Shown here piece after piece: positions 61,482-64,000 of a DNA stretch of 64,000 nt (the stretch's first letter is position 1; every line of letters begins with the position of its first letter). Position numbers and translations under genes: made by a program. The notes beneath the pieces are model-generated. The model worked only from the letters and a program-made list of their open reading frames with translations, did no database searches and was not told the origin of the DNA. Origin of the DNA: Methanocella conradii HZ254 (GTDB taxonomy: Archaea; Halobacteriota; Methanocellia; Methanocellales; Methanocellaceae); assembly GCF_000251105.1 (NCBI RefSeq), contig NC_017034.1, forward strand, positions 2,314,439-2,378,438. Direction: 5' to 3'.

Positions 61482-62351
61482 TCAGGAGAGGCGGGCGTCG
61501 ATGACTACGTGCCATACGCCGGGCGAGTACTTTTTCACTTTAATTGTATTTAATATCTCGGCGCTCCGGCCCTGTTCTTTCGCTGCTTCCTTGACATTCT
61601 GGATGGGCCGCTCAAACACGAGCCTATCCGGAGTGGTCTCGTGGTAATGAAGGATGCCGCCGGGCTTTAAGGCCCTGATACCCCACGGCAGATACTCATG
61701 AGTCCTACCCACGTAGCCCATGATGACCCGGTCCGCCCAACCAACAGGGGTCTTCTCTCGGCAATCGCCCAAAATGGGCTCGACGATGCCCTCAACCTTG
61801 TTCAAGGCGATGTTCTCGCAAAGATAGTGGTATGAAAGGGGGTTAAGCTCAATGGCCACGATTTTCTCGGGCCTGGAGTGGACGGCCATGGGCAACGTAA
61901 AATAGCCTATGCCGGCGAACATGTCCACCACTCGCTCGCTCTTCCCAACTGTCCCCATCCGGCGCCGCTCATAGAAGTTGCCCTGCGAAAACATGATTCT
62001 GGCGGCGTCCAGCTTATACACCACGTAGTTCTCCTTATGCAGAGTCTCAGTCCGGTCGCCGGCCAGCTTTTCGACCATGGGCTGGCGGTACTCGCCCGCT
62101 ATTCGCAGCGTCTCGAGCACTGTCCTGCAACGCGGGTACAGCCTTAAAAGCCCATCGGCGACCAGCGCCTTCTTGCCCTGCAAGGCAGGAGGTATATGCA
62201 CGAGTATGACCTCCCCTAAGATTTGCCAGCCCCTCGGCAACGCCTTAAGCTCATCTGGCGTGAGCTTATCCTTCAGCACCGTCTCCAGAGGATTAGAAGG
62301 TATAGGGATGCCCCGGTTTTTATTAAAAAGCTTAGAGTTATTCTTCCCCAC
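61482..62351 (-). CDS. taw2: tRNA-Phe wybutosine aminocarboxypropyltransferase Taw2
   Basis: The 289-aa class I SAM-fold protein has DMFAGIGYFTLPMAVHSRPE (motif I) and VAIELNPLSYHYLCENIALN. Instead of the Trm5 catalytic NPP motif it has MGYVGRTHEYLPWG and LHYHE, as in TYW2/Taw2. Taw2 moves the 3-amino-3-carboxypropyl group of SAM to the imG-14 base at position 37. The start is GTG 62351 with an AGGAGGAG site, overlapping the nmd3 end by 14 nt. Confidence 0.85.
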   Translation of the reverse strand: MGKNNSKLFNKNRGIPIPSNPLETVLKDKLTPDELKALPRGWQILGEVILVHIPPALQGKKALVADGLLRLYPRCRTVLETLRIAGEYRQPMVEKLAGDRTETLHKENYVVYKLDAARIMFSQGNFYERRRMGTVGKSERVVDMFAGIGYFTLPMAVHSRPEKIVAIELNPLSYHYLCENIALNKVEGIVEPILGDCREKTPVGWADRVIMGYVGRTHEYLPWGIRALKPGGILHYHETTPDRLVFERPIQNVKEAAKEQGRSAEILNTIKVKKYSPGVWHVVIDARLS

Positions 62352-63411
62352 GGCCTCCTCCTGGCAGCAAGAACACGCCGTCTCTCGTCTTTATTACCTG
62401 CACCTCTTCGCCCGGCTTCCTGCTCAAAAAGGCCGGCTTCCTGAGCGTTATCGGGGCATATGTGTCAGGGTCGAGTACCTGAACCGTGTCAGCTTCCTCA
62501 GACACGAGCACGGTGGGCTTGCCCTCGCTCACGCTCGCCACCTTCTCGGGCTCCTCATCCTTGATGGAGGTGGAATGGCCGCTGGCCAGGTCTATTCCCG
62601 AGGTACGCCTGCCAACCTTCTCTACCAGTACCAGGCTTCCGTGCATTTTTACTATATCGCCAGGGACTATGCCGGGCAGCCTCACCGAGAACGTCACGCG
62701 ATACAGGCCTTTTCCATCTTTGGCGCCGACAAGCTTGGGCGACTCGATGACGGCGCCGCCCATCTCGTCCACTATGGCCCTGGCTATCTGCCTCGCCGCC
62801 GCGGTAGAGCCAACGTATACGTCCGTTCCTTCCGGAAGCTCAAAGACGTCGGAGACGAAGGCAAGCCTGTCCCCCGCCTTCTCCGCCCTGGCCATGACTT
62901 CATCGACGATCTTCAGGCACTTCTGCACCTCGCTCTTGGTGGGCAGCCTGCCGTGTGCGCGTATTTGTATTATCGCCTCATAGTATCCGCCTGCCATTCT
63001 AGAGCACACGTCGCACGTTTCCTTGCGGATGCGCACCTCCACGTCCGCCCCGGTCTTCACCGGCCTGCCCTCGATAGAGCCCTCCACGATGACCCTGGCC
63101 ATCAAAATATTAGGGTTAACAAGCTCCATCTTGATGGAAACCTTCGGCTCGCTCACGTCTTTGTTTATCTTAAGCGAAAGCCTGGCCGCCTCATAGGCGG
63201 CCTTCCTTGCGAGCTCCTCGTACGTCTTCAATTTAGTGGATACCCAGCGCTCGCCTATTTTATAAGAAGGGCATTTTGCGCACACCGTAGCCTCGATGAC
63301 CTGAGGTACCTCGAACACGACATACTTTTCCAGAAAGCAGGCCTGGCAGAGGCCTTCCTGCCCGGTCTCCCGGCCACACCTGGGACAAAACAAACCTGAT
63401 GTTTCGACCAT
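62338..63411 (-). CDS. nmd3: 60S export-type protein NMD3 (archaeal homologue)
   Basis: NMD3 binds the large ribosomal subunit in archaea and late pre-60S particles in eukaryotes. The 357-aa protein begins with the CxxC zinc fingers (FCPRCGRET, LCQACF, CAKCPSYKIGERW and TCDVCSRMAGGYYEAIIQIR). The central NMD3 domain follows, then a C-terminal OB/SH3-like region. ATG 63411 is about 30 nt after TATATATATG (minus, about 63438-63448), so a leaderless start is likely; TTG 63423 is the alternative. Confidence 0.94.
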   Translation of the reverse strand: MVETSGLFCPRCGRETGQEGLCQACFLEKYVVFEVPQVIEATVCAKCPSYKIGERWVSTKLKTYEELARKAAYEAARLSLKINKDVSEPKVSIKMELVNPNILMARVIVEGSIEGRPVKTGADVEVRIRKETCDVCSRMAGGYYEAIIQIRAHGRLPTKSEVQKCLKIVDEVMARAEKAGDRLAFVSDVFELPEGTDVYVGSTAAARQIARAIVDEMGGAVIESPKLVGAKDGKGLYRVTFSVRLPGIVPGDIVKMHGSLVLVEKVGRRTSGIDLASGHSTSIKDEEPEKVASVSEGKPTVLVSEEADTVQVLDPDTYAPITLRKPAFLSRKPGEEVQVIKTRDGVFLLPGGGRGEE

Positions 63412-63472
63412 TTCAATGCACAATGTGGCCTAATCATACATATATATAATGCATGCAGCGATCAAAAAAGGC

Positions 63473-63961
63473 TTAAAGCTGTTTTAATAGCTTCTTACAC
63501 GCGGCGGCACCAAATAGCCTTAGCTTATACTTACTGTCAGGGCTGGTGAACGCTTCTTCAAGCGCCCCGGCACCCGAGTCTTTCATTATCTTATCGATAT
63601 ACGCTCTGACCGAGTTATGCTCAGAGGCTATGCTCACGAACACCCTGGCGTTGTCGCGGATGGCCATCAGCTTCTCCTTCAGCTTCCTATCGGCCAGCTT
63701 AATTCCATCGACGCCATTTTCCCTTATCGTTTTCGCGAGGCCTTCAACGTCCTCGTCCGACATGGATGATAGCATGTATATGTCATAATCGTACAGGATT
63801 TTTTTAAGGCGAGGCAGGGCTTCGGCGCTCTTTGCGCCCGGCCTGCTGCCGAGCAGGATGATCGTGGCGACGCACTCGAGCAGGTCATCGTTATATATGA
63901 GGCCCTGCGGCCGGTCCCCAACTGGCCCTGCATTCTCTATCACACCGCTCCCTGAGCTCAT
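63473..63961 (-). CDS. Tag-like (DNA-3-methyladenine glycosylase I-related) HhH protein
   Basis: The 162-aa protein matches the later part of the Tag family helical pattern: PRLKKILYDYDIYMLSSMSD, EDVEGLAKTIRENGVDGIKL, NARVFVSIASEHNSVRAYI. It lacks the N-terminal Trp- and Glu-containing segment and the zinc-binding Cys/His of classical Tag, so catalytic activity is doubtful. It could be a diverged DNA-binding relative. A short start at ATG 63961 is used. It is a separate gene from nmd3, which starts 61 nt downstream on the same strand. Confidence 0.45.
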   Translation of the reverse strand: MSSGSGVIENAGPVGDRPQGLIYNDDLLECVATIILLGSRPGAKSAEALPRLKKILYDYDIYMLSSMSDEDVEGLAKTIRENGVDGIKLADRKLKEKLMAIRDNARVFVSIASEHNSVRAYIDKIMKDSGAGALEEAFTSPDSKYKLRLFGAAACKKLLKQL

Positions 63962-64000
63962 ATCAATAGCTCCTTCGTAAAATATGGATTAGGAGGAGCA

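Noticed and set aside
62077..63399. 440-codon plus-strand frame opposite nmd3 and taw2
   Set aside because: Shadow of two well-recognised genes; composition rich in Arg/His/Leu typical of antisense frames.

Overview
The window is archaeal and most likely comes from a hydrogenotrophic, cytochrome-free methanogen of the Methanocella type. That genus is an inference from gene content. Directly visible archaeal markers are the ether-lipid enzymes GGGP and DGGGP synthase, archaeal HMG-CoA synthase/thiolase/DUF35, FEN1 with a PIP box, Hel308, Cgi121, NMD3, aEF-1beta, Taw2, Tsr3, a His-type signal peptidase and TATA boxes placed for leaderless or short-leader transcripts. The methanogen signature is a ten-gene operon encoding formylmethanofuran dehydrogenase, heterodisulfide reductase and MvhD, divergent from the hydrogenase genes mvhGA.

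Layout. 0-7 kb: partial hemerythrin, a kdpFABC potassium pump operon with a Usp protein, hypB and two lysine-rich microproteins. 7-10.5 kb: regulator plus HMG-CoA synthase, thiolase and DUF35 (start of the mevalonate pathway). 10.5-12 kb: OB-fold protein, flavodoxin, signal peptidase. 12-16 kb: an AT-rich accessory stretch with a frameshifted FilR1-type regulator and a disrupted exported PPC-domain protein. 16-21.6 kb: redox and stress genes (V4R regulator facing hcp across a strong dyad, I42 inhibitor, metal-binding domain protein, frameshifted rubredoxin, NapH-like protein, DUF2148). 21.8-25.2 kb: fen1, a composite repeat, DUF169, TIM-barrel and DUF98-like proteins. 25.2-37.9 kb: the core energy locus, in which MvhAG electrons would enter through MvhD, bifurcate in HdrABC and be carried by FwdF/FwdG to the CO2-reducing FwdABCD. 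37.9-47.6 kb: lipoprotein, DUF169, flavoproteins, permease, hisG, lipid genes, tsr3, hel308. 47.6-49.1 kb: repeats around cgi121. 49.1-56 kb: EF-1beta, zinc ribbon, argG, a candidate structured RNA, carAB. 56-58 kb: small exported or membrane proteins. 58-64 kb: class II aldolase with a PPi-type phosphofructokinase, an exported beta-propeller, taw2, nmd3 and a Tag-like protein.

The most notable unexplained signals are: (i) a roughly 400-nt strongly structured, TATA-preceded, non-coding region at 51.01-51.42 kb; (ii) two inverted copies of a palindromic composite repeat (22.85 and 47.56 kb) and a separate 276-bp element with perfect 24-bp terminal inverted repeats (48.7 kb); (iii) two tandem microproteins next to hypB; and (iv) five frame disruptions, most at short runs or repeats, in accessory genes. 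No tRNA, rRNA, CRISPR array or transposase gene was recognised.
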